Origin: Rhizobium sp. 18055
Lineage (GTDB): Bacteria > Pseudomonadota > Alphaproteobacteria > Rhizobiales > Rhizobiaceae
Direction of reading: 5' to 3'
NCBI RefSeq assembly: GCF_902706285.1
Contig: NZ_CACSKD010000013.1
Coordinates: forward strand, 113,431-177,430
DNA: 64,000 nucleotides
Position numbers and translations under genes: made by a program. The notes under the pieces are model-generated. The model did no database searches. It was not told the origin of the DNA and was given only the letters and a program-made list of their open reading frames with translations. Shown here in pieces: positions 35,539 to 44,691 of the stretch. Position 1 is the stretch's first letter. Each line of letters starts with the position of its first letter.

Positions 35539-36867
35539 TCATTGCGCCGCTATACCGACCACGCGCGCATCCGAATAAACCTGATTTCGTCCATGATTCT
35601 TGGCCATGTAGAGATACTGGTCGGCGGCATTGAGGTAGTTTTCGAACGTTTCGTAGCCGCCGATTTCGGCAACGCCGATCGAAACGGTGACAGAGATTTC
35701 GTCTTCCTCGGCCACGACCTTGAGGGACTGGATATCCTCTCTCACCATGTCGCAAAGCTCGGTCGCCGCCGCCGAATCCATGCCTGCGAACAACATGGAA
35801 AACTCCTCGCCCCCCACCCGCGACAACAAGTTGTCGCTGCCGTTGAACAAGTGCTGCAACCGCGAGGCGACGGCCTTCAGAACCCTGTCGCCAATCTCAT
35901 GCCCATAGGTATCGTTCAGGCGCTTGAAGTGGTCGATATCAAGAATGGCAACCGATGCCGGCCGGGAGCCACGCAAGCATTCCGTCACGATGCGCGGTCC
36001 CTGGTCGTAGAAGTAGCGCCTGTTGTAAAGCCCGGTGAGATAGTCGCTGGCCGCCGCCGCCCGCAATTGCTTGAGCTGCGCCAAGGTCTCGACATTGTGC
36101 GAAATCCGACATTGCAGCTCTTCCGGCACGAAGGGGCGGTACACGAAGTCGCTGGCTCCAGCCTTGAGGAAGCTCGCCGACAGCAGTCGATCGCCCGAAG
36201 ACGATATGCCGATGACCCGCATGCGGTCCGAACTGTAGCGGTTGCGGATTCGTCTGGTCAGCTCGTATCCGTCCATGTCGGGCATGTGGTGATCGGTGAG
36301 GACCAGCTCGATGTCGGGATGCTTTTCCAGCACATCGAGCGCTTCCACCCCGGTACCCGCCTGGCACACCATGAACTGCTGCGCTTCCAGAAGATCCGCC
36401 AGCGCGTGTCGGGCAGAGACAACGTCATCCACGACCAGAACGCGCGTTCTCCGGTTTGAGATCGCGCGGCGCACGCTCGCCAAAAGACTGTCGAGCGCGA
36501 ACTCGTTGTCCTTCAACACGTAGTCCACGACATTGCGCGCCGTAATCCGATTGCGAACCTCGGCGTTGAACGTTCCGGTAAAGACGATGGCCGGAATATC
36601 ATGCGCAATCACCTGATCCAGCGCCTTGCCATCTGCCGAGCCGGGCAGATTGAGACCGACCACTGCCATGGTGAACCGATGCTGCGCATCGGCAAGCGCG
36701 GCATCAAGTGCATCTTGCGATGGGCAATGCGTCACGGTGAGGCCGAGTTCCGTCTCGAAGCGATGCGAAAGAACCGAAGAGAACATTCGCGAATCCTCGA
36801 CAAGAAGGATGGTACGTCCTTCCATCGGCGATGTCTGCCGCTCACGCAGGATGTCTGTTTTCATCAT
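35539..36867 (-). CDS. Double-receiver GGDEF response regulator (PleD-like)
   Basis: 442 aa. Two receiver domains (about 18-135 and 140-258) followed by a diguanylate cyclase domain with RVGGEEFSML as the active-site loop. In the first receiver the phosphoacceptor Asp position is Gly (AVVGLNLPGSADG), while the second has it (LVLTDHHMPDMDG). An N-terminal acidic pair (VEDS) and Lys (LKDNE) remain. It probably makes cyclic di-GMP when the second receiver is phosphorylated. An inner start at 36825 is possible. Paralog of the next gene. Confidence 0.88.
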   Translation of the reverse strand: MMKTDILRERQTSPMEGRTILLVEDSRMFSSVLSHRFETELGLTVTHCPSQDALDAALADAQHRFTMAVVGLNLPGSADGKALDQVIAHDIPAIVFTGTFNAEVRNRITARNVVDYVLKDNEFALDSLLASVRRAISNRRTRVLVVDDVVSARHALADLLEAQQFMVCQAGTGVEALDVLEKHPDIELVLTDHHMPDMDGYELTRRIRNRYSSDRMRVIGISSSGDRLLSASFLKAGASDFVYRPFVPEELQCRISHNVETLAQLKQLRAAAASDYLTGLYNRRYFYDQGPRIVTECLRGSRPASVAILDIDHFKRLNDTYGHEIGDRVLKAVASRLQHLFNGSDNLLSRVGGEEFSMLFAGMDSAAATELCDMVREDIQSLKVVAEEDEISVTVSIGVAEIGGYETFENYLNAADQYLYMAKNHGRNQVYSDARVVGIAAQ

Positions 36868-37035
36868 GTCGGTGTCATGCCCCTATGCAGCATCGTCGTT
36901 CCAACAGCCACCTTCCTCGCACACAAAGGCGTGCCCGCAGGCAACCAGCATGCGGAAAACAACGAGCCGATGGACAGGCCATGGGGCGTCAGTGACGCTC
37001 CATGGCCTTCGTCAAGCAATGTGCTGGTGTGCGCC
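36868..37035 (-). other. Intergenic hairpin between the two response regulators
   Basis: 168-base gap that includes a long stem at 36977-37007 (ggccatggggcgtca / tgacgctccatggcc, one GU pair). No T-run follows on the minus strand, so it is better seen as an mRNA structure or partial terminator than as a proven terminator. Confidence 0.5.
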
Positions 37036-37866
37036 TTATGCGCTCTTGCGCGCCGGCTGCATGGATTGGATCTGCAGCAGCGTGTCGAGGTTCTGGTTGA
37101 CGCGGCAGTAGAACTCTTCGTCGATGAACGGCCGCAGCATGAAGTCGTTGCCACCGGCCTTGAGAAAGCGGGCAGACAGCAATCGATTGGACGACGACGA
37201 GACGCCGATGATCCGCAGCTGGTGAGAGCCGATGCTGGAGCGGATGCGTCGCGTCAGTTCGAAGCCGTCGATATCGGGCATGTTGTAGTCGGTGATCATC
37301 AGGCCGATGTCGCGGTTGGCCTTGAGGAGCTCAAGCGCCTTGGCACCGCTATCGGCCGTGCTGACACGGAAATTATAGCGTTTCAGGCGGCTCGACAGCA
37401 GCGCACGCGCCGTCGGGCTGTCATCGACGATCAGCACGTGATGACGATGATTGGTCAGGAAGCGGCAGATCGATTCGGCCAGCAGATCGACGGCGAAGAC
37501 ATTGTCCTTGAGGATATAGTCGACGATATCCTTGGCCATCAACTTGTCGCGCATGCCTTCCTGGAAGGTGCCAGTGAAGACGATCGTCGGAATGCTGAGA
37601 TCAACCAGATATTCCAGCGCCTCGCCATTTTCGGCACCCGGCAGGTTGATGTTGGAAATGGCCAGCGTAATTTCCTGGGATGACTTGTCGTAGCAAAGTT
37701 GAAGCTCTTCGAAGTTCCTGCATATCTCGACATCGATGTCGAAAAGTTCCTTCAATCGCTTACTGATCATCGACGTAAAGACATTGGAATCTTCCGCCAG
37801 AACAATACGAACATCGTCAAACATGCCACCGGAATATTGCATCCCGGAAATACCCAAAAACGCCAT
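37036..37866 (-). CDS. Double-receiver response regulator without output domain
   Basis: 276 aa with two receiver domains and nothing after. In the first, the phosphorylatable Asp is Asn (AISNINLPGAENG) though AEDS and LKDN are kept. The second is complete (LIVDDSPTARALLS, MITDYNMPDIDGFELT, K in the final strand). It is clearly a paralog of the GGDEF protein downstream (same order, same odd first receiver, shared TGTF and SSSxxRLLSARFLKAG stretches) without GGDEF. It may be a phosphate sink or titrating partner. Confidence 0.85.
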   Translation of the reverse strand: MAFLGISGMQYSGGMFDDVRIVLAEDSNVFTSMISKRLKELFDIDVEICRNFEELQLCYDKSSQEITLAISNINLPGAENGEALEYLVDLSIPTIVFTGTFQEGMRDKLMAKDIVDYILKDNVFAVDLLAESICRFLTNHRHHVLIVDDSPTARALLSSRLKRYNFRVSTADSGAKALELLKANRDIGLMITDYNMPDIDGFELTRRIRSSIGSHQLRIIGVSSSSNRLLSARFLKAGGNDFMLRPFIDEEFYCRVNQNLDTLLQIQSMQPARKSA

Positions 37867-38110
37867 TTCAAATCCCCAAAAAGAACGTGTCTCCCTGGTT
37901 CAAATCGATACATCACGGTGTTTGAATAAGTATTAAACCCAATCATTCTTTGATCGGCAAAATAGCTTCTGCCCCAACCGGCGCGGCATTGTTCGAAACA
38001 TGATTAAAGGAAATATTCTCCGCACTATATCCGATAGCCTAGTGACGCGCCGAAGACGGCGCACCGGGCAAAACAGCAATGAAACCGAAGGACGCCCTCC
38101 GAGCAGACAT
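37867..38110. other. Intergenic spacer upstream of response regulator
   Basis: 244 bases, AT-richer, holding the probable promoter of the double-receiver genes. No gene or strong structure recognised. Confidence 0.25.
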
Positions 38111-40678
38111 TTAGCCTTCGATAGACTTGCCACGCAGGCGACGCACGCGTCCGTCGTCCTCATCGATATCGTGGTTATCAGCCGGCTCATCTGCAGCACG
38201 CTCCGGCGCAAGAACGGCGACATCGGGTTTCACCGTATCCGGCTGACGATGGAACACCACATCGCTTTGCGGCAGCGGTATCTCGATCGCCTCCTGTCGG
38301 AAACGCTTCAGGATCGCGATGCGCAGGTCGTTGCGTACCTTGAGCCCGTCGCCCATGTCGCCGAGCATGAAGCGCAGCTCGAAATCCAGAGAGTAGGGGC
38401 CGAAGCGCAGGAACTCGACATGCGGCTCCGGATTGCGCAGCACCAGCGGCACGGCGTTCACCAGTTCCAGCAGGATGTCCATGACCTTCTGCGGATCGGA
38501 ATCATAGCTCACCGACACCGGAATTTCCGAACGGCCCATCTTGTTGCGATGGGTCCAGTTGCCGACATTGGCGTTGATGAGTTCCGAGTTCGGGACGATG
38601 ATCGACTGCTTGCGGAAGGTCTCGATTTCCGTCGCCCGCACGGAGATGCGCTTGACGATGCCTTCGGCCGTGCCGGAGACCACATGGTCACCGACCTTGA
38701 ACGGCCGCTCGACCAGCAGGATCAGGCCGGACACGAAGTTGGAGACGATGTTCTGCAGACCGAAACCGATACCGACCGACAAAGCGGACGCGACAAGTGC
38801 AAAGCTCGAAAGATCGATCCCTGCAGCAGAAACGCCGATCAGCGCCGCTATGCCGACGCCGAGATAGCCGATACCCGTCTTGACCGAATTGCGAACCCCG
38901 AGATCGACATGGCTGCGGGCCATGACATTGTTGTCCAGCCAGCGCTGCACCCAGCGGGTCAGCAGATAGCAACCGGCAAACAGAAGGATGCCGGTCAATA
39001 TCCCGATCAGCGAGATGCTGATGCCGCCAAGCCGAACCTCGGTCAGCAGCCGATAGGCAATCAGCTGCAGGTCCTGCACATGGAACCCCCACAGGAGCAG
39101 AATGAGCGGAATACCGGCAGCCAAGGCGACGCCGTAGATGCAGAAACCGACCAACAGCCCGACCTGATCGATCACCACCGGCCCGAGGTTGAAGCGTGTG
39201 GCCAGATACTTGCCGGGCGCAGTATCGCCAAACGTCTCGTTGCGCGAAATTGCCTTGCCCGAGAGCAGACCGATATAGGTCGTCACCCCGATGGCACCGG
39301 TAAAGATGAGCTGCGAGGCGATGAAGCGCGCCAGGCCGACATAGCCGCTCAGGGCAGCGATGATCAGTAGCGCACCCAAAATCCGCAGGATGATCGCCAG
39401 CCCCTTCGGCCAATGCCGTCCCGGCGCATCCGGATCGCGGCTCTTTGCCATCATCGGCCGTCCAAACGACGCGGCTATGAGGATCAGGCCGATGATCAGC
39501 GCCGCAATCCAGCTCCTGACAACGGTCAGGACCAGTGGTGAGCCCATCGATTCACTGATGCTTCCCAGGAAATAGTCGAGAGCATGAACGACGGCCATCG
39601 CCAGCAGGCAGGCACTGATCGAGCTTGCACCGCGGTTGGACAATCTGACCAGGCGCCACTGCGGATCGCGTGGAGCAAACACGGCATTGGTGAAGCGACG
39701 GACAAAGTAGATGAGCCCGATCGTGCCGAACAGCGCAGCGACGACAGGTGCGATATCCGGTCTCAAGACATTGAAGCTGGTGAGGAAGAAGAACGAGGTG
39801 ACCAGCAGCGTCGCCAGCGACAGCGTCCTGATCAGCATCGACCAGAAGGCGATCGACAACCGGCTGATATAGGAGGGTTGTTCTTCGCTCTCCTTACGCT
39901 GCAGATAATGCCCGAAAAGGCGGTAGCTGCCGGAAAGCAGGATCAGCGCGGTCGCCAGCGACATGAATATCGCCGCAGCAAACGCAAACGCCTTGAACTT
40001 CAACACGAAACCGAGCCAGCTCGTCAGTGCCTGATGAAACGCCCCGACCTCCTGCACGAATGCAGATGCAGCGTCACCGAAGACCGACGCGGAAATGTCG
40101 GTACGGCGCAGCAGTGTCGCCGCAAAAAGCTGGCGGCGGAGTTCGGCGATCTCGTTGCTCAGTCTGCCGATCATACCCGTCAGGTTCTCGGCATCGCCTT
40201 GAACCGCATTGAGCTGCGCCCGTTCGGCCGTCAGCGCGCTGCGCTCGTTGGCGACAATGTCAGCCTCGGGCGGCTGCCCCTCCTTCGGCGGTTCGCCAAG
40301 CTCGGCCAAACGAGCCTTGATCTGGTCGAGGCGCGGCGCAAAACGCGCCGAGATATCGGCAACCCCGCGGTTGAGCTCATCGGCCCTTCCCGCAAGCGCG
40401 ACCAGCCCGTCGTCGTCATCGCGGTTCTGCTTCACGCCGTCCTGCAGCGAGACAAAATCCGCTTTCGCCTTCGCCATATGCTTGGCAGCCTGCTCGGCTG
40501 GCGCGCTGGGTGCAGGCACAGCCTCCTCGGTCGCGGTCTGGTTCGCGGTCCGGGCCGCAGGTTGCGGATCCTGGACCTGTGCAGCCGGCGTTGGCGACTG
40601 CGCATAGGTGACATCAGCGCCGGCCATGGCCAGCGAGAGAAACAGAAAGCTCCGAAGCAGAATACGAGTCAGCCGCAA
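38111..40678 (-). CDS. MscS-family mechanosensitive channel (large, DUF3772 type)
   Basis: 855 aa. Signal peptide (MRLTRILLRSFLFLSLAMAGADVTYA), a periplasmic coiled region at about 60-190 (AKARLAELGEPPKEGQ, SNEIAELRRQ), then about ten membrane segments, and the MscS pore/beta domain near 600-790 (SALSVGIGFGLQNIVSNFVSGLILLVERPFKVGDHV, with PNSELINANVGNWT). It probably releases solutes on osmotic down-shock. Charged C-terminal tail. Confidence 0.92.
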   Translation of the reverse strand: MRLTRILLRSFLFLSLAMAGADVTYAQSPTPAAQVQDPQPAARTANQTATEEAVPAPSAPAEQAAKHMAKAKADFVSLQDGVKQNRDDDDGLVALAGRADELNRGVADISARFAPRLDQIKARLAELGEPPKEGQPPEADIVANERSALTAERAQLNAVQGDAENLTGMIGRLSNEIAELRRQLFAATLLRRTDISASVFGDAASAFVQEVGAFHQALTSWLGFVLKFKAFAFAAAIFMSLATALILLSGSYRLFGHYLQRKESEEQPSYISRLSIAFWSMLIRTLSLATLLVTSFFFLTSFNVLRPDIAPVVAALFGTIGLIYFVRRFTNAVFAPRDPQWRLVRLSNRGASSISACLLAMAVVHALDYFLGSISESMGSPLVLTVVRSWIAALIIGLILIAASFGRPMMAKSRDPDAPGRHWPKGLAIILRILGALLIIAALSGYVGLARFIASQLIFTGAIGVTTYIGLLSGKAISRNETFGDTAPGKYLATRFNLGPVVIDQVGLLVGFCIYGVALAAGIPLILLLWGFHVQDLQLIAYRLLTEVRLGGISISLIGILTGILLFAGCYLLTRWVQRWLDNNVMARSHVDLGVRNSVKTGIGYLGVGIAALIGVSAAGIDLSSFALVASALSVGIGFGLQNIVSNFVSGLILLVERPFKVGDHVVSGTAEGIVKRISVRATEIETFRKQSIIVPNSELINANVGNWTHRNKMGRSEIPVSVSYDSDPQKVMDILLELVNAVPLVLRNPEPHVEFLRFGPYSLDFELRFMLGDMGDGLKVRNDLRIAILKRFRQEAIEIPLPQSDVVFHRQPDTVKPDVAVLAPERAADEPADNHDIDEDDGRVRRLRGKSIEG

Positions 40679-40883
40679 AATATCCCCGCTGGGGTTCGAT
40701 TATGAGAATTAGCGCCTGCTTTTCATAGGAAAGAAAGGCGACAGAAAGGCGACGCGATCGGAAGCCACGCGACTTCTTACCAACGCAACGACCGTCGATA
40801 CCACGGAGCCGCCAACAACGCGACGCGGAAATCCGCCGCCTGCCGTTGGAAATCGGCCCGTTGCGGCGCCTCAAGCCTGCAGC
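40679..40883. other. Spacer between channel and MFS genes
   Basis: 205 bases without a recognised gene. It lies between two minus-strand genes and probably contains the channel promoter. Confidence 0.2.
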
Positions 40884-42323
40884 TTAGCGCTCAAACTTGT
40901 GCCCGGAAACCTCGGCACCCGCATCGTGCTCAAGCTGCAGGAAGCGCAGGGACGAGACAACCCCGATGATCCCGATGACCACGAAAGCCCAGCGGAAATC
41001 GATGAGCCCCGGATCTCCCAGACCCCGGACCGCTGCCGACACGTTGAGAACTGCGGCCGCAATCGCCACGCCAAGCAGCATCGACACCTGTTGCAGCATG
41101 CTCGACAGCGTCGAAGCCGAACTTCTCTGTGCGCCGCTGATATCGGCGAAGGCAAGCGTGTTCAGCGCGGTAAACTCCATCGACCGCGACAGGCCGGCAA
41201 TGAACAGCAATGCATAGATCACCAAGCGCGGCGTCTCCGGTGCCAGAAACCCGCAAGCCGCGATCGAAAGCGCGGCAATCAGCCCGTTGAACCAAAGCAC
41301 CGTACGGAACCCCAGTCGGGCAAGCAGCGGCGTGGTCACCGCCTTCATGCCGAGATTGCCGAGGAAATAGACCAGCAGATAGGCACCCGCCTCGATCGAA
41401 CTGAGGCCGAAGCCGAGCTGGAACAACAGCGGCAGCAGGAACGGCGTGGCATTGATGGCAACGCGGCTCGCAGTGCCGGCGGACAGGGTCGCAATTGCAA
41501 AGGTCGGCACCCTGAACGACGAGAGATCAAGCAGCGGATTGTCGATGCGCAGAAAATGCCGGTAGGCCATGACCGACAAGACGATCCCGGCAGCCAGCAT
41601 CAGCAGCACCGGCAGCAAGCCACCATGCCATTTCACCGACAACTCGAGTGCCGCAAGCAGAAGCGTCAGCCCGGCAGCACTCAGCACGAAACCGCGCATA
41701 TCCAGCCTGCCGGCATCTTCCTCGCGCTGCTCTGGCACGAAGCGCCACACCAGCACCATGCCGAGTGCCCCGATCGGCAGGTTGATCAGGAAATTCCAGT
41801 GCCAGCTCGCATAGGTGGTGATGACGCTGCCGAGCAGCGGCCCGATCACCGGCGCCGTCAGTGCAGGCCAGGTGATCAGCGCAATCGCCTGCACCAGTTC
41901 GGATTTGCGGGCGTTCTTCAGGACGATGATCCGGCCGACCGGCGTCATCAGCGCACTGCCAGCTCCCTGGATGGCGCGAGCGATCACGAACTCGACCAGC
42001 CCGCCGGAGAGCCCGCAGAACAGCGAGGCGACAGTGAAGACGGCAATCGATGCCATGAACACCCGCCGCGCGCCATAACGATCGCCAAGCCAGCCGGACA
42101 GCGGAATGAACGCCGCCATCGTCAGCATGTAGACGGTGATGCCGATACTCATCGACACCGTCGGGACACCGAAGCTCGCGGCCATCTGCGGCAGCGAGGT
42201 GGTGACGATCGTACCGTCGAGGATCTGCATGAAGAAGGATACGGCGACAACCAGCGCCACGATTTTCGAGCGGCGCGCGCTCTGCGCATCGCCATCCTTC
42301 TCGACCGTCTCAACTGCTGTCAT
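40884..42323 (-). CDS. DHA2-family MFS multidrug efflux transporter
   Basis: 479 aa with about 14 hydrophobic segments. N-terminal ALVVAVSFFMQILDGTIVTTSLPQMA (the D-T pattern of motif D1 of DHA2 members), GWLGDRYGARRVF (motif A), and ARAIQGAGSALMTPVGRIIVL (motif C-like). Likely a proton-driven drug exporter of the EmrB type. ATG 42323 is chosen by family N-terminus; the ribosome site is weak. No adaptor or TolC partner is adjacent. Confidence 0.88.
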   Translation of the reverse strand: MTAVETVEKDGDAQSARRSKIVALVVAVSFFMQILDGTIVTTSLPQMAASFGVPTVSMSIGITVYMLTMAAFIPLSGWLGDRYGARRVFMASIAVFTVASLFCGLSGGLVEFVIARAIQGAGSALMTPVGRIIVLKNARKSELVQAIALITWPALTAPVIGPLLGSVITTYASWHWNFLINLPIGALGMVLVWRFVPEQREEDAGRLDMRGFVLSAAGLTLLLAALELSVKWHGGLLPVLLMLAAGIVLSVMAYRHFLRIDNPLLDLSSFRVPTFAIATLSAGTASRVAINATPFLLPLLFQLGFGLSSIEAGAYLLVYFLGNLGMKAVTTPLLARLGFRTVLWFNGLIAALSIAACGFLAPETPRLVIYALLFIAGLSRSMEFTALNTLAFADISGAQRSSASTLSSMLQQVSMLLGVAIAAAVLNVSAAVRGLGDPGLIDFRWAFVVIGIIGVVSSLRFLQLEHDAGAEVSGHKFER

Positions 42324-42515
42324 CGAACTGCCAATGCGAAATAGGAGCAAATGACCAATGGCAGCAGCACGAACGGCGCAGCGGAAATGGTCGATCGAAT
42401 CGTGAATAGGCCCATCGCGGCATACAGGAAAGGGCAAACGAAGCCCTGCTCGAAATTTCGCACGGTCGATCACGACCTTGTGACACATCCGAAGATTTCG
42501 GCCCGGTGGCTGACC

Positions 42516-43670
42516 TCAGCCCAGGATGTTGGTGATCGCACGCAGGAACACCCGCGCGCCGATCGGGATCAGTGCCTCGGGGAAATCATAGTCGGGATTG
42601 TGCAATTGCGGATGCGTCTCGCCCGATCCCAGGAAAAACATCGCCGATGGTGCGACCGTCCTGAACAGGCCGAAATCCTCCGAACCCTTCATCGGCAGCA
42701 GCGGACTGTCGCTCTGATGGCTGATACCCTCATCATCCAGTGCGCGGCGTAACGCGTCGACAGCCTCGGGCGAATTGCAGCACTGCCGGAAGATGTCCTC
42801 GTAGGAGACCTCAATCTGCAGCCCGGCCGCCCTGGCCTCTGTACCCGCAAGCGTCTCCGCACGCTGCACCAGATCGGCCATCCGCTCATCCGTCAGCGTC
42901 CGCAGCGTCGCCCATATTTCGGCCCGCCCCGGGCTGATCCCGAAGGCAGGTTCGCCAAGCCGCGCATGCGTGACCGTCACCAGCGAGAAATCGGCCCCCA
43001 TCGGCGCATGGCTACCGAGATCGGTCAGCGCGGCGAGAAGCCGCGCAACAGCAAATGTCGGCGCAATTCCATCTTCCGGGCAGGAGGCATGGGAAGTCTT
43101 GCCGGTGAGCACGATCTTCATGCCCCGCGACGCGCAATTGACCGGCCCATCCCGCAACAGCACATGCCCCAGCGGGATGCCGGGGAAATTGTGCAACGAC
43201 AGCGCCATGTCGGGTTTGAGCGTTGCGAATTCAGGATCGGCGAGAACGGCTGCAGCGCCTGCCCCGTTCTCCTCCGCCGGCTGGAACAGCAGCACGACCC
43301 GGCCCTTGGTCGGCCGCTTCTGACCAAGCGCCGTGGCCAGCGCCATCAGGATCGACATGTGGCCATCGTGGCCGCAGAGATGCCCCTTGCCCGATACCGT
43401 CGAGCGATAGGCGAGATCGGATAGCTCCTCGATCGGCAGGCCATCGAGCTCCGCCCGGATCATCACCGTCGGCCCGGGGATAGCCCCTTCGTAGACCGCG
43501 GCCACCCCATGCCCGCCCAGGTTCGAAACGATCCGGTCGGGCTTGGCCAGCAGCAGCGCTTCCTGGACACGGCGAGCCGTCTCCGCCTCCTCGCCGGAGA
43601 CTTCAGGGTGGCGATGAAGCTCGCGCCTGAACGCGTTGATATGCGTAAGCTCTTCCTGTGTCAGAAACAT
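42516..43670 (-). CDS. M20-family amidohydrolase/peptidase
   Basis: 384 aa zinc-dependent hydrolase of the IAA-amino acid/hippurate hydrolase group. Metal ligands appear as HLCGHDGHM (His-Asp), EENGAGAA (Glu-Glu), and the closing GSEDFGLF. ATG 43670, near the MFLTQEELTHINAFRRELHRHPEVSG start typical of the family. Substrate not specified by sequence. Divergent from the IclR regulator gene, which may control it. Confidence 0.9.
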   Translation of the reverse strand: MFLTQEELTHINAFRRELHRHPEVSGEEAETARRVQEALLLAKPDRIVSNLGGHGVAAVYEGAIPGPTVMIRAELDGLPIEELSDLAYRSTVSGKGHLCGHDGHMSILMALATALGQKRPTKGRVVLLFQPAEENGAGAAAVLADPEFATLKPDMALSLHNFPGIPLGHVLLRDGPVNCASRGMKIVLTGKTSHASCPEDGIAPTFAVARLLAALTDLGSHAPMGADFSLVTVTHARLGEPAFGISPGRAEIWATLRTLTDERMADLVQRAETLAGTEARAAGLQIEVSYEDIFRQCCNSPEAVDALRRALDDEGISHQSDSPLLPMKGSEDFGLFRTVAPSAMFFLGSGETHPQLHNPDYDFPEALIPIGARVFLRAITNILG

Positions 43671-43861
43671 CGCCGCTCGTCCTGCAAATCATCCGCATTG
43701 ATGGCGCGGTGCAGATGGCATTCCCTTGAGTTCCACCGTCGATGCGCCGTGCTCGACGTCACTATAGCCAATTGAAAGCCCCCGGCGATGGCTGCAGCGA
43801 AGTTTTGCTTTTCGGTACACCGGTATTTGTATATGTAACGATCTATTCACAGGAGAACAGC
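43671..43861. other. Divergent intergenic region, M20 hydrolase/IclR regulator
   Basis: 191 bases with both promoters and a strong aggagaacagc ribosome site just before the IclR ATG. AT-rich stretch near 43820-43850 (atttgtatatgtaacgatctat) is a plausible promoter or IclR operator region. Confidence 0.4.
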
Positions 43862-44647
43862 ATGGACGCGGATGAAGCCGACCGGTACCGGGCGCCAGCT
43901 TTGGACAAGGGGCTGGATATCCTTGAGCTTCTGGCCAGCGTCGAGGAAGGGCTGACCCAAGCGGAAATCGCCAAACGGCTGGACCGCAGCCCCAACGAAT
44001 TCTACCGGATGCTGGACCGGCTGGTGCGCCGCGGCTACGTCACCAAGCTTGAAGGCGACCGTTTCACCCTGACGCTGAAGCTGTTCGGCCTGTCGCAACT
44101 CCATGCCCCCGCCCGTCGCCTCGCCTCCTTCGCCATGCCACTGATGCGCGAACTGGCGCAGCGCACCCGGCAGGCCAACCACCTCGTCGTCTTCGACCGC
44201 GGCTCGGCTGTTGTCATCGCCCAGCACGAGGCACCCAACTACTGGGGCATCTCGATCCGCGTCGGCTCGCATATGAGCCTCCTGGAAACCGGCTCGGGCC
44301 ACGTGCTGCTGGCATTTCGCAGCGACGAGGAGCGCGACATGATGATATCGGAACACGCCCGCAGCCGCGACAGCGCTCCGCCCGGACCAGAATTCTACGA
44401 CCGCCTCGGCGAAATCCGTTCACGCGGCTACGAGGTGATGCCGAGCGCCCAGACCGCAGGCGTCCACAATCTCTCCGCCCCGATCCTCGGCCCCGACGGC
44501 CGCGTCATCGCCGCCCTCACCTGCCCCTATATCGGCCTCGTCAACGCACCGGACGCGCCCGATATCCAGCAGACCATTTCCATGCTGCAGCAGGCCGCAG
44601 GCGAACTGTCGCTGCTGGCCGGATCGGACGTCAAAATCTCGGGCTGA
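43862..44647 (+). CDS. IclR-family transcriptional regulator
   Basis: 261 aa. N-terminal winged HTH (ALDKGLDILELLASVEEGLTQAEIAKRLDRSPNEFYRMLDRLVRRGYV) and C-terminal IclR ligand-binding domain (LRELAQRTRQANHLVVFDRGSAVVIAQHEA, SAPILGPDGRVIAALTCPYI). ATG 43862 has aggag. It is divergent from the M20 gene and convergent with glpK. Likely target: the hydrolase gene. Confidence 0.9.
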   Translation: MDADEADRYRAPALDKGLDILELLASVEEGLTQAEIAKRLDRSPNEFYRMLDRLVRRGYVTKLEGDRFTLTLKLFGLSQLHAPARRLASFAMPLMRELAQRTRQANHLVVFDRGSAVVIAQHEAPNYWGISIRVGSHMSLLETGSGHVLLAFRSDEERDMMISEHARSRDSAPPGPEFYDRLGEIRSRGYEVMPSAQTAGVHNLSAPILGPDGRVIAALTCPYIGLVNAPDAPDIQQTISMLQQAAGELSLLAGSDVKISG

Positions 44648-44691
44648 GCAGGTTAAGGTTTGCCCAAGCAGCTCCGCGCGCCAAGCCGACT

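Noticed and set aside
38000..39370. 456-codon plus-strand frame opposite the MscS channel
   Set aside because: Antisense shadow; the channel reading has signal peptide and MscS motifs.
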